A DNA stretch of 64,000 bases. Source: Siphonodentalium dalli. Its lineage: Eukaryota; Mollusca; Scaphopoda; Gadilida; Siphonodentaliidae. Below are positions 34,731 to 45,270 of the stretch, piece after piece; the stretch's first letter is position 1, and every line of letters begins with the position of its first letter. Position numbers and translations under genes: made by a program. The notes under the pieces were generated by a model. That model ran no database searches, was not told where the DNA came from, and saw only the letters and a program-made list of their open reading frames with translations. Where the stretch lies: assembly GCA_032622095.1 (NCBI GenBank), contig CP136064.1:192727948-192791947 (forward strand), read 5' to 3'.

Positions 34731-36000
34731 ATGAGAACTGTTATTTGATTATTTTAACTAAATGTTTACTGACATGTGAAACATCTTAGTATTTTAAAAA
34801 CAGGGTGGTATCCATAGTCCCATTGGGACAGTCACACCTCTAGTTATTTTAACACAAGTTTGCAATTTCTTAGCACAGTTATTTATTATTAATTTTGATA
34901 TGTTCTACATATACTGTGTATTGTTATTAAAAAGGGACAGTTTCCAGCTTTTCCCAGGATCATCAGATCGGTAGTATCAAAATGCATGTTGATTTGGATT
35001 AGATGAGTTACTTGAATACACATATAGGCTAAACATGAATTACATTACTGGAGATATGCCGCACGATATGTTACCATTTCATTTTTATTTTCATTTGATG
35101 CGTATATAATGCTGGGTTGTTGTTCCTATTTGAAACAAAATTTTGATTAGAGTTGGCATTGGGGGCAAAGCCATAATTAATTGACAAATTATTGTCATAA
35201 ACGCTCGACGATTAATTCATACATGATATTAGTTGTATTAAATGTTTCCAAAGAAAGGAGAAAATACAGGAAATGCTCCTGCGAGAACATTTAGCTCCCT
35301 AAAGCTGTCTTGCGAGGGCAATTTTCAGCTGTTGCGGATTTTTCAATAATCCAGGCCTGAAATATTAAAGGGAATCGCTGCATGTGACTTTTCTTTAGCG
35401 TCTCAGCACAAATGTGCATAAGTATTTGTGATGAAATAGGCTGAAAGACAAATTTCTGACATTTGTTTTGCTATTCAACTACTCATTCAAGTTTGACACT
35501 GCGTGTCGCTAGTAGTCCCTCATGTGATGTCACATGAGGGAACATTAACTATACAGACTGCATAATCCATGATGGAACTTTAAATCGGCATAATTTAGTT
35601 ACGGGTGGCTTATCATTACTGTAAAAGTGCTCCTGAAGCTATTTATGGTACTTATGGATGTTTGTTCCAACTTCAGAACAATTGATAATGTAAGTACACA
35701 CAAATATATGAGACTTTACAATGAATTATGTTTGATCTATGTGAAGTTAATCTGGCAGAAAGAAGTAGGTAAAACATTCTTATGCAATACGGTGACCTAT
35801 AGACATAACCGCTATCCACTTGCTTTATAATTATTGATTGGTTTCATAATAGAACGATAATTGCCTGGTGTTGTCTGACTGTCATAGCGGTATAAACATA
35901 ATAGTATGTAAGTTGTAACCAGCATCAACTGGATCCGTTCTTTCTCATGTAGGCGAGTAATATAATTTTGAATTAATAAAATGACCTTGCTGGTTTTTCA
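34731..36000. other. unassigned sequence with a perfect 24 bp palindrome
   Basis: Holds CCCTCATGTGA-TG-TCACATGAGGG at about 35517-35540. A possible donor (AATGTAAGT at 35687) has no convincing exon ahead of it. Nothing else was recognised. Confidence 0.4.
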
Positions 36001-36539
36001 GATACCAACTTGATCATAATTTCATGGAATTCGGTAGATAGTTTCCGTATCCAACATAGAATTTCCAAATGCACCTCTCCTCTTGGTTGGAATTTTCCAA
36101 CTTGTGCATCAATCTTTCCAAATGTTGGAAATTTCAAACCTGACACCCCCTTATGGTTGGAAACTCCCAAGGAATGTAAGAAATTATTTGACTTTTGGTC
36201 TAAAACATTTTCCATACTGGTTGATAATTTTGGCAAAAGTTGGGTCTCATCAGCCTTCTTCCACCACTACTCACCCCTCCCATCCCACCCCCACACCATC
36301 TCTGCATATGTTAATGTCGGTTGGTTTTCAGCTATATGGTAGGAAATCTTTAAAGGGTGGGGGGGTGAACAGATTGATTGATTATATAGTTTTAATTTCC
36401 TCCCCGTTACTTAGTAGGGATTTGCCTTTGCTACAAAATTATCATAAGACAGTAATTATGCTTTAGCTAAAATGTCTAGTTTCCAGGTAGTGGCATGCTT
36501 TACATATGTAGAAGACTTGTACGACAATTGACCCCACAC
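36001..36539 (+). other. open frame after a good acceptor, not assigned
   Basis: CTTGCTGGTTTTTCAG (ending 36000) precedes a frame open to 36342. It contains repeated TTGGAA/TTCCAA words that explain open frames on both strands. No domain was recognised, so I do not call a gene. Confidence 0.2.
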
Positions 36540-37015
36540 TAAGTTCAATTTACAGTTTCACAAGCAGATACTAGGACTCTCTAAATATAGTTCCAATATT
36601 GGCACTCGTGGAGAACTTGGAGTTTTCCCAGTTGAAATACCATTAATTTTGTGTTCGGTTAAGTTTTTGTTCCATCTTCTTGAGCTGGACCGATCAGAGA
36701 TTGCATTTCAAATATATTGTTATTCAAACATAACTGAGCCATCCGCATGGACCTCAAACTTTTCTTCAATTCCCAAACATATTGGGTTTGGGCTTGTGTG
36801 GGATCTCCTGTCTTCTAATAAATCTGCCATCCTGCATTCATTGAAAACACAATTACAAGGGTGCTGCATTGACTGGTGGCTTGACCGTCTATGGAAGGAC
36901 AGCAGCTTCCTTGTATAGAAATGTGAAATACAATTTTCAGTTAGAACTGTACCTCAAATTAAATGGTAACAGATATGAACTTGCGAAGTGCACACAACTA
37001 CGAGCTCGCTTAAAT
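36540..37015 (+). pseudogene. LINE ORF2 C-terminal remnant (different clade)
   Basis: Reads LQFHKQILGLSKYSSNIGTR, then GELGVFPVEIP, in the style of the C-terminal domain of many non-LTR ORF2 proteins (the 'rGElGrfPl' block). After a frame change near 36915 it reads VKYNFQLELYLKLNGNRYEL, then AKCTQLRARLNY, matching the family's terminal 'fkxxfxxExYLxxxxxxxxrxxLxkLRxxxHxL' pattern. It is cut off by a family M1 MITE inserted at 37016. It is a dead fragment. Confidence 0.75.
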
Positions 37016-37153
37016 TACAGTAATGCCCTAAATAATCGACTCCTTAACCACAGCATAATTATGGGTAATTTTACAGGATTTAGTTGGAAATAATGGCTTG
37101 TTGCCATTCATCGGAAAGCTCTCACTGAGTCGATTATTTAGGGCATTACTGTA
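37016..37153. mobile_element. TA-type foldback MITE, family M1, copy 5 (internally deleted)
   Basis: Left arm complete, but most of the right arm is lost. It ends with an intact GAGTCGATTATTTAGGGCAT and TACTGTA. It was inserted into LINE coding sequence. Confidence 0.85.
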
Positions 37154-38600
37154 CATGATCATATGCTTATTCCACTGAATAAAGCCAATCTATAAATTGT
37201 GATATGCAACGTTCGTTGCATAACAGGAAATAGTGCCAGGTGACCTTTGACTTTGACGTCTCAAAATACTATGGCTTCCAATATTTTTCCAACAAACTCT
37301 AATGAGTGAAGAGTTTGAAAAGTTATTTCTTTAAATATATACCATTAAATACATCAAAGAGTCTTTATTTTTCTGGGACTATTTCTTTACGTTGGCAAAC
37401 AATGCATAGTTACGTGAAACGTCATTGCAGGCCTTATGGAAGCCGATGTTAGTTTCACGTCCCATTTGTTGACTTAAGTATGTTTTATCGAGGTTTTGGA
37501 TCATGTTATAAATAGAATCTACAACTTGTTCCCAGTTTCTAGTGGAATTTACAAATCTCATCCAGTAAATTAGGTCTGGACTCGTTTTATAAATTCCGCT
37601 ATAAACTGGGGACTCTGTTGATCCTCTATAAATGCAAGGCTTGTGATCCAGAAATAAGATTGTCAGGCATTAGCTAAATACAGTGTAAAAACTCTGAAGG
37701 TTTAATGACACCATGAAATATCCAGGAGGTAGTATTTATCTGTCTGGTGACATAACGTCCTAATCTAATGCTTACATCAGCAGACTACATTTTATTCCAA
37801 ATGACTTCACTCACTGTCAGGGTGAATTCTCAAACTTATTTTTGACTTAATTGGTATGGTTATTCCAATTGTGGATTTTCGGTAGACTTGAAACAGAATT
37901 TCATATCACTGTTTGACAGCAACATCTTGCTCACATTTGTCCAGTTGAGACTAATTATGGGCTTAGTTTCTGTTATTATCACATTATTCTGTGATGATTA
38001 TTGACGATGGACTCCTTAGAGGTGAGGTTTGATTTCAGTTTATTTCTGTAAATTAAAATAGCAAATTAGAGGTGTTCATCCACATATATTATATGCACAT
38101 ATCAACATGTAATATCATGTGATTTTTATTAAGAAAGCCAGAAGTTAGTATGCAAGGAATCAACATGTGTAGGAAGAGCTCAAGACTGATTATAATTTTC
38201 TGAATGGTTTAGGCCAAAATGATCTACACAACTATGATTGAGTTCGTCATTTTTGAAACCGAGACTGTACATGTAGTGGGAAATTCTCAGAATGTTAAAT
38301 CACCAAATGATATAAATTTGTCACTTTATACAACGTTTTTATATTTATGGTGTCTCAGTTTAAAGTTAGTCTGTAGTTGCAGCTTTTTTGTCAATTAATA
38401 TCATGGTTCGCTGGCATGACATGATACTCTCTATACTAACAATGACCAGGCCTGTTATTAAATCTCAAAAAATAATATTCAGAATGTTGGTCTGGGAGAT
38501 GGGGGTATTTCAACACACAAAACTTCATGTTTAATATGTGGAATAGTTTCACTTCAGAATGTTTGAACATTATATCGAGGCATTGCCTCCTTGGTTCTGA
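37154..38600. other. unassigned sequence
   Basis: A minus-strand frame at 37379-37561 (FVNSTRNWEQVVDSIYNMIQ region, extending in frame to about 37625) has protein-like composition, but no domain or splice signals were recognised. The rest is AT-rich with no known repeat. Confidence 0.3.
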
Positions 38601-38689
38601 ATGATGGCAACCAAGATAAAAATAACCTTAACATCTGCCTCAGTATCATATGGCAGAATCCGTTTTATCCAGAACCATGTTCAAATTGT

Positions 38690-39050
38690 TGTCATCTGGG
38701 GCACATCTTTTGTCTGAACCTGTATTCTCTCATTTTCCATTCAATTTTTCAAAAACTTGGCACAGATGTCAAACAGCATGGGAATCTGTACACCTGCGAT
38801 TTTGTGTTCAGTCAGAGTCGTTTTGGCAGAGTTAATGCCCTTTTTGACAAAGAATTGTACATCCTGGGACTCATCTATTGTCCGAGTCTGTTTCTGTCAT
38901 TTTCCAGTTAATTTTTTTAAAACTTGGCACAGATGTCAACCAGCGTGGGAACCTGTGCACCTGCGATTTTGAGTTCAGTCAGAGTCATTTTGGTGGTTAT
39001 TGCCATTTTTCGACAGAGAAATGTTTTATGTTTTTATTTTAGAGTTATTG
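38690..39050 (+). repeat. dispersed repeat R3, diverged copy
   Basis: Two units with 'cttggcacagatgtcaacca' and 'gtgggaacctgtgcacctgc', at 38757 and 38925. They are related to 34190-34700 and lack the C-tract head. Confidence 0.75.
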
Positions 39051-39380
39051 ACCCTTTCTCGACACATTGAAGATGTGCAACATATTTAGTGAATATCATT
39101 TTGTATCATATTGGTGTGATCAATTCCTCCTACAGTTTGTATTACAGGGATCTTAAAACCATATAGGTCCTTCAAACCTGCCACCTTCATAGGGGGACAT
39201 TTTGGTCAGTGACCTTTTATTTTTAAGTATTGACTGTTATGGTCTTCAGAGTCCCAGTCTTCTCAGTCTTTGTCTGGTGAGCTACTCAACAGTTATTGAC
39301 TGACATGTACTTGTTGATGATAGTTGTTTTAGACTTTTATGTTAATTTGCATGAACCCACTTCAAAAGCATTGAGTCTCT

Positions 39381-39623
39381 TTAACCCTTTCTATAGTAAA
39401 CACTCATTGATGAGTAGTTATCTCTTAGGAAATGGTCAGTTATAAGTTCAACAAATGGCCATAGATCTGAACATTTCCCTCCAATAAATAGGCTCCCTTC
39501 TGCACTTTTATTATCTGTCATCTGCTTATTTTTCCTGAACACCTCTCCAGATTAATAATAGTCCATTCCAATGTATACTTTTATAACTGAATGGGAGAAT
39601 CCATTTAGTATTGAAAGGGTTAA
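39381..39623. mobile_element. TTAA-type MITE, family M4, copy 1
   Basis: TTAACCCTTTCTATAGTAAA at the left is mirrored by AGTATTGAAAGGGTTAA at the right. TTAA at both edges and CCC-type ends fit piggyBac-like elements. A second copy is at 61182-61441, and fragments occur near 49395-49440, 52250-52390, 53695-53720 and 58090-58115. Confidence 0.75.
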
Positions 39624-39737
39624 CTTAATATATCTGAAAATCCCTACAGGTGAATGATTGAGGAAAGCATAGTGTTTTTCTGTTCGTCATCTGCTCATAT
39701 CATCGAACATACCATCGAATACACCAAACTCTATGTA

Positions 39738-40105
39738 GAATGCATTCTCTTATATATGCGAGTCGACCATAGGTCGCCTCGCATATATAAGAGAATGCAT
39801 TGGCTTAACACATTAAAAATTATAAAATTGTTAAAGAATGTAAGAAAAAATGGTAAAAAGTGTTAAAAAAAGAATTTTTTTAGGCCAATGCATTCTCTTA
39901 TATATGCGAGGCGACCTATGGTCGACTCGCATATATAAGAGAATGCATTGGCACAGGGCATAACTGTAACTATCACAATGTGGTCAAGGAGCCGGTTCCA
40001 ATGATATCCATATTTGCATGGTTCTATTGAGACAGACCGAAGATATTTTAGGCTGTTGAAGCTTTATTTGGCCGGTTTTGGCCGGTTTGTTGGGTAAAGG
40101 GTTAA
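39738..40105 (+). mobile_element. TTAA-type double-hairpin MITE, family M5, 5'-truncated copy
   Basis: Lacks the left end and starts inside the first hairpin. Both 65 bp hairpins (ATGCATTCTCTTATATATGC arms around GTCGACC/GGTCG) are intact. It ends TGTTGGGTAAAGGGTTAA with TTAA at 40102-40105. It is nearly identical to 53775-54173. Confidence 0.85.
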
Positions 40106-40674
40106 TATATAGCCAGGAAATGAGACTCTTATCGTTCAAAAACTATTTGTCATTGTCATTTTACTACATACATTGGTATATATACAGAATAGAAATATTC
40201 AAGAAATGCTATTCTATTCTAAGCACCACCAGCTCAAGGCCACACACATTTCTGTCATCTGACTGTTAGTCACAAATCCTTGTTTATTGTTTGTTTTGGA
40301 TTAGCATAAAGCCAGTTGTTGTTGTTTACTACTTGGTTTGTTTCTGAAGGGATTTGATTTGCTGGAATATCGGTCAGTATTGCATACAGCATGATGTTAT
40401 GTTGTGTTGTTCATTTTGTACACAAGTAAACAAATTCCCCAAAGTCAGTAACTCAGGAGAATGAATTTGTTTCGATTTTGTATGCCTCTGTTATGAAAGA
40501 AATTACCTTGTCCTTACAACAGTTAAAAAAAAGGTTTTGTATTAAATCTCAACCAATGGATTCATGACTGATGGTGGAGTCTGTCTATTTGTTTCAGCGA
40601 CATAAGCACAAGAACTCCAACAAACATCATTTGAATTTGACCAAATTTGGTTCATATATACCCTCTACGTACCC
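40106..40674. other. unassigned non-coding sequence
   Basis: Nothing supportable seen. Confidence 0.45.
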
Positions 40675-40774
40675 TAGTCCAAGTCTACTCATACATAAAC
40701 CAGCTAATATATTGGGATAACAAGATGCTAGCATCTCGCTATCCCAATATCTTAGCTGGTTATGACTTGGATTA
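40675..40774. mobile_element. 100 bp foldback MITE related to 31318-32491
   Basis: TAGTCCAAGTCTACTCATAC...TATTGGGATA is mirrored by TATCCCAATATCTTAGCTGG and ACTTGGATTA. The ends share most bases with the 65 bp TIR at 31318. No 8 bp TSD remains. It is a minimal internal-deletion derivative. Confidence 0.7.
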
Positions 40775-40961
40775 CTTCTTCCCATGAATATATCTTTGAT
40801 GAGTTGAAAAAACCAGTCCAGCCCGCTTATTTATTTTAGGCATTATGCCTCTTAGGTTGCTTTCCAGGTGTCCTTTTCACAAAGTAAGCCAAAAAACTCC
40901 AAAACAAACATTCAATTTTTACAAAAATAGGGCTTGTGGCTTCTACTAAAAATTTGGTGCC

Positions 40962-41165
40962 AGACATTTGGAAAATGAGGTCCCCAGAGGGTGAATTTAG
41001 TGATACTAAATTAACACACACACAGGGGGCTAACATCACCAAATTTATCCTCTGGGGACCTCATTCTGCATGGCCTCATTTGCTGTTGGAGACCTAATTC
41101 AAGATTTAAGTTCACAGATGGTGAAGATGGTGATGTGCACCCATTGGGCACCTCGATTATGCATT
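40962..41165. mobile_element. MITE family M2, copy 2 (partial)
   Basis: GACATTTGGAAAATGAGGTC and CCCAGAGGGTGAATTTAGTG are mirrored by TCCTCTGGGGACCTCATTCT. It then shares 'gtgcacccattgggcacctc' with 11700-11740. The right outer end is missing. Confidence 0.65.
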
Positions 41166-41167
41166 AT

Positions 41168-41341
41168 GACGGATGTAGAGAAACTTGGGACCAGGCTGGC
41201 CCGGCCAATTGAGCCAGCCCAGTTAACCGAGCTGAGTGCATGAGGTGTTTATATGACAGATGTAGAGAAACTTGGGACCAGGCTGGCCCGGCCAATTGAG
41301 CCAGCTCAGTTAACCGAGCTGAGTGCATGAGGTGTTTATAT
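41168..41341. repeat. two tandem 87 bp units
   Basis: 'gatgtagagaaacttgggac' and 'caggctggcccggccaattg' occur in both units with almost no differences (41168 and 41255 starts). Inner GGCTGG/CCAGCC and AGCTCAGTTAACCGAGCT are self-complementary. The minus-strand frame across it is an artefact of the duplication. Confidence 0.85.
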
Positions 41342-41356
41342 GACAAAAGCTACTAG

Positions 41357-41398
41357 TACAGTAATGCCCTAAATAATCGACTCCTTAACCACAGCAGA
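41357..41398. mobile_element. solo terminus of family M1 (copy 6)
   Basis: TACAGTAATGCCCTAAATAA followed by TCGACTCCTTAACCACAGCAGAAT, then abruptly different sequence. No right terminus is seen within the following kilobases. Confidence 0.75.
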
Positions 41399-41686
41399 AT
41401 CCCATGAAAACATTCCATGAATTCTGCCACTCTCCTTTGTTGACACCAAACTGTAATCTTGCCTCAGTTCCTTGATTTTGTCCATGATACGCTTATATCC
41501 CCTAGCTATTTCTGACTTTTCTACTTTTATTTTATCAAGTATAACTTGCCGCTCTTCATCCGACGATCCATCCTGTAATCGGCGACAGCATGTCCTCCAG
41601 AAATATCCATATGCACATCTTTTTTTGTGATGACTTATCTTTTCGGACAGCCTCATATTGTGATGGCTTGTCTGAATTAAAGTCAA
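41369..41686 (-). CDS. unrecognised 105-codon frame beside an M1 terminus
   Basis: A minus-strand frame whose last codons and stop lie inside the M1 terminus. The middle reads QDGSSDEERQVILDKIKVEK, then EIARGYKRIMDKIKELRQDY. It is charged, helical and protein-like, and loosely resembles the end of Myb/SANT-like or MADF-like DNA-binding regions (a K/R-rich helix ending in 'LRxxY'). No start context or splice sites are confirmed. It could be a captured host exon, a piece of the MITE's autonomous relative, or a random frame. The function is unknown. Confidence 0.3.
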   Translation of the reverse strand: MTLIQTSHHNMRLSEKISHHKKRCAYGYFWRTCCRRLQDGSSDEERQVILDKIKVEKSEIARGYKRIMDKIKELRQDYSLVSTKESGRIHGMFSWDSAVVKESII

Positions 41687-41734
41687 TATAATTATAGATT
41701 CCGTTCTTGTTTTAACTCAATACAATGTATCTAA

Positions 41735-42140
41735 AAGATCTCCAGCCATCTTCGAAGTCCACTTGGATTTTATTTTTTCCAACATGTTGTGAGAGCAAAA
41801 TTTACAAGAGAACCGAGTACCATGAAAATTGAGAGAAACTATTGTGCTTGAACTCAAACAATACTTTTAATGCCAGGTTAATGATAGTTAATTGGCAAAT
41901 TGAAGTTACTCCCATGTGGATGTCTGTCTCATATTTTTTCGAATTCTGTTAAAAAACATGGCCTGTCAGTGGCCATCTTGGATTTTACTCTTTGTACCTG
42001 TATGCCTTAATCCTTTAGCATACCCTACAGGTCACATCTCTCAGCCGATAGTCACCAAACTTCATATGGATCTTCGGAGTGAGCTCTAGATGGGAGCTTG
42101 CTATTTTTCTGAATTCTGTTAAAAACATGGCTGCATTCCC
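41735..42140 (+). repeat. dispersed repeat with two about 190 bp units
   Basis: 'ttcgaattctgttaaaaaac' followed by ATGGCC, and 'ctgaattctgttaaaaacat' followed by GGCTGC, mark two units with 'gtcaccaaacttcatatgga'-type text. It resembles R2/R3 in style but is a distinct sequence. Confidence 0.55.
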
Positions 42141-42469
42141 TATTGCTTCATTTACTATAACATTTGACAATAGCCCTCTCCAAGTTGAACTTCAGTGACT
42201 TTCCATTTATCAAACTTTGAGGGGTGTGTCCCCAATTGCCCTTGGAAAAAAACTTGCATTAAAGTGATGTGAAACACTCCGGTGAGGTGATCAAATATGA
42301 ATGGAGAATAATCTTGTTCAAAGTAGTAAGTTTTACAAATATTATATCCTGTTTGACAACACACATCGTCATTCATATATATGAATTAAATGCAGTGACT
42401 CTTGATGGCAAAATAATTTTCGTTAGTTTATCTCTGATAGATGCATCCCGAATCGAGTAGTAAATATTT

Positions 42470-43490
42470 GTTCCCCGAAAAAAAATTCGGGGGACTATTA
42501 AAATAGCCGGTGTCCATGAGTCCGTCTGTGAGTGTGTGTGTCCGGAAATGGTTTCCGGATGATAACTTTAGTTTCGGTTATTAGATCAAAAGCAAATTCC
42601 ATAGGTGAGTTTATCAGACCAAAATACAGGTCAAGTTCGAATATGGGTTTGCTCCGCCCATTTTTGCAAGAGTTGTGGCCCTTTTTCGACTTGGAATCCT
42701 GTCAATTTCTGGTTTCCAGATGATAACTTCAGTTTGTGTGATCATATCTGAACCAAATTTGGAATGTGCCTTTATCAGCTCGAAATACAGGTCAAGTTCG
42801 AATATGGGTACAATCCATTTTTGCTAGAGTTATCAGAGTTATGGCCCTTTTTCGACTTAGAATCATGTCAATTTCTGGTTTCCGGATGATAACTTTAGTT
42901 TGTGTGATCATATCTGAATCAAATTTAGTATGATAGTTTATCAGCCCAAAATACAGGTCAGGTTCGAATATGGGTTTGCTCTGCCCATTTTTGTGAGAGT
43001 TATGGCCCTTTTGCGACTTAGAATCCTGTCAATTTCTGGGTTTTACTTAGAAAATTTCTCACTTTTTCGGTTTCCGGATGATATCTCAAGTTTGGATCCT
43101 TTAATTGCAAATACTGTTTTTATGTGGATCAGTCATATCAAAATACAGGTCAAGTTCGAATTTGATTTTGATCCAATGATTTTTCCCAGAGTTATGGGCC
43201 TTTCGACTTTGAAAAACATTTTTTATAATTTTCTGTTTGAGGGACCTTCATGGTGTAATCAACTTCTCCTACAGTTTTGATCGTAGATATTTGAAACTTC
43301 AGAGTATTGTTATCATATTGGAGATGTGCAACATGTATATAGATGACGGAAAAAATATTTTTTTACGGAATTATTAACCCTTTCGACTTAGAACATTTCA
43401 ACATTTTTTTTAATTTCTTTAACAAAGCGGCATCGACTTGCCACGTTTTTGGGGGACACTGTGGTCGGCTGACCTTTTGTTACAATTGAG
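42470..43490 (+). repeat. dispersed repeat R2, longest copy
   Basis: Begins CCCCGAAAAAAAATTCGGGG and GACTATTAAAATAGCCGGTG. It then has about three 164 bp units anchored on 'gtcaatttctggtttcc' (42701, 42867, 43028), each with 'aaatacaggtcaagttcgaa' and 'tatggccctttttcgactta'. It ends with the block shared with 7915-8200. Open frames within are unit artefacts. Confidence 0.8.
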
Positions 43491-44542
43491 CGTAATTCTG
43501 AAGATGTTTTCTATGGAGTGGTACGGTCGATTTGCTTCAAATTGTCGTCAAATTTAGTAGAATGTTACATTCCTCCAGTTGTCATAGCACCAGAAAACTA
43601 AATTATCAGTTTCACGCACCCGAACAAGTACATAATATGTCTTTAAATGGTGGAAAAATATGTGTTCCCTGGGTGGTGGCTGGAAAGATGGTGGAATATT
43701 AATAGTGTGGTAGCTTGAACATTAATTACAACATCGAACTTGTGTTCTTGCTATTATATTGCATTGAAATGAACACTTAATGATTCATAGAAAACATTAG
43801 TCGAAAGTTCATGTAGGATATCTATTTCCAAGCTGTATGTGCTTGTTTCGTGTGTACAATTACTATAGATAAATCAAACCATTTTAAAAACTGCTTGTGA
43901 TGGTGTCCCAGATATGGAAATATTTATGCCAAATATAACGCTGAATATAAATTTTAAAATGTTGGCTGTAGATAAAATGGGCAATTATGGTTGAAAACAA
44001 TTTATCTGCAGTCACCCTTTACACTTGTTTGTGACAACCTTCAGAATATGATATCAAGATTGATATGTCACGCCCGTCCGGTTTGTGGTAATTGACCTTC
44101 TGAATATTCATGGTTGTCATATTTGAATGGGAGTGGGTCATTGGGACAACCCCTGCCAGAGGTAACCTTAATCATTTCCCTCTTGTGGTATAATAGACCA
44201 CTAAAATATATATTTTTGTGATGTAGGTCATCTGTTGAACATGGAAGACAACTTGTAATTATATAGCTGATTATATATAATATGAGAGGTTTGAAATATC
44301 TTATTTTGTTGTCAAATTGTCTGAGAATAGCAAATTATATTGCCCCATCTAACCACAGGACTGAATGGTAAGGGCGATATTAAAGGGCTGCCCATTTATT
44401 ACAAATTTATATAGCCTATTCAGTCGACTATTTTAAAGATATTGAAAACATGTTCTGGTCTTGGTTGTCTCTAGTGCAGTGCACAATGAAATTATTTCAT
44501 GTTCTAGAATCTATATATTGATATCAACTTTTTTTTTATCAG
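43491..44542. other. unassigned non-coding sequence
   Basis: No repeat copy or exon recognised before the exon candidate at 44543. Confidence 0.45.
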
Positions 44543-44611
44543 ATTTCATTGTAGCACACACCGAAAGGCATACATCAGTTCTTAATGCTATGGAAGATTT
44601 TCGGCGTCGCC
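44543..44611 (+). CDS. candidate internal exon of an unidentified host gene
   Basis: A strong acceptor (CAACTTTTTTTTTATCAG, ending 44542) is followed by 69 nt and a fair donor (GCC then GTAAGA). In phase 1 it reads DFIVAHTERHTSVLNAMEDF, then RRR, where the first D is completed by the previous exon. Without splicing, the frame would run on to a stop at 44646. The exon leaves one base, which fits the two leading bases of the next candidate at 56839. The family is not recognised. The evidence is splice-site quality and phase only. Confidence 0.35.
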
Positions 44612-44679
44612 GTAAGATGTCTGAAAAATCATACAAACTTTGTTAAACCATTATTACCAAGAAGAACATGAAAAAATAG

Positions 44680-44830
44680 AAGGAATTTGTTCTTATGTTC
44701 ATTATCAATAACTCTCCAGTGACAAGATTTCCCATGTTGAAATCATTGTTGGTAAATACGCAGCTGTAACAGTCAGTTCTGTAAACATTTTTTGCAATAT
44801 TATATGATCAGTTGCAGTCCCCTGTGCATT
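44680..44830 (+). repeat. dispersed repeat M3, fragment
   Basis: 'ttgttcttatgttcattatc', 'aataactctccagtgacaag' and 'ctgtaacag' match the M3 copies at 13470 and 58200. Confidence 0.5.
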
Positions 44831-45270
44831 TCCTTATTAAATTATTTGCAACAGCAATGGCGATACTCAATTTGCCTTACATTACTTTCTTTGTATTAAA
44901 ACAAAATAAAACATTAGTTTTAGCACATTGGATAAATGTCCTGTTATTTAAAATACCATATTCAATGAGATAAATTTGGACACCTCATGAAGCAGACAGG
45001 GATGCCGGAGTAGGGGGGCATGCGGGGGCACTTGCTACGGTATGATCACACAAGTTGTTAATTGCATGTTATTTGATCGGCAAAATTTCAGTTTGTTTTA
45101 TTCAAATTATGTACACATTTAGTGCCTTTAACCTTTTACTACATGTATACGAATATACTTGCTGGCAAAAGGTTACTTTATTGCCATTAGTTCATTGTAG
45201 GAGTTTTGAACTTAAGATTTTATCAGACAGATGTTTGAACTTAATAGCTGAACATCCTCCAAATGGATCA

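Noticed and set aside
33962-34734. Overlapping open frames on both strands
   Set aside because: They follow the ~170 bp tandem units of repeat R3 and carry no protein signature.
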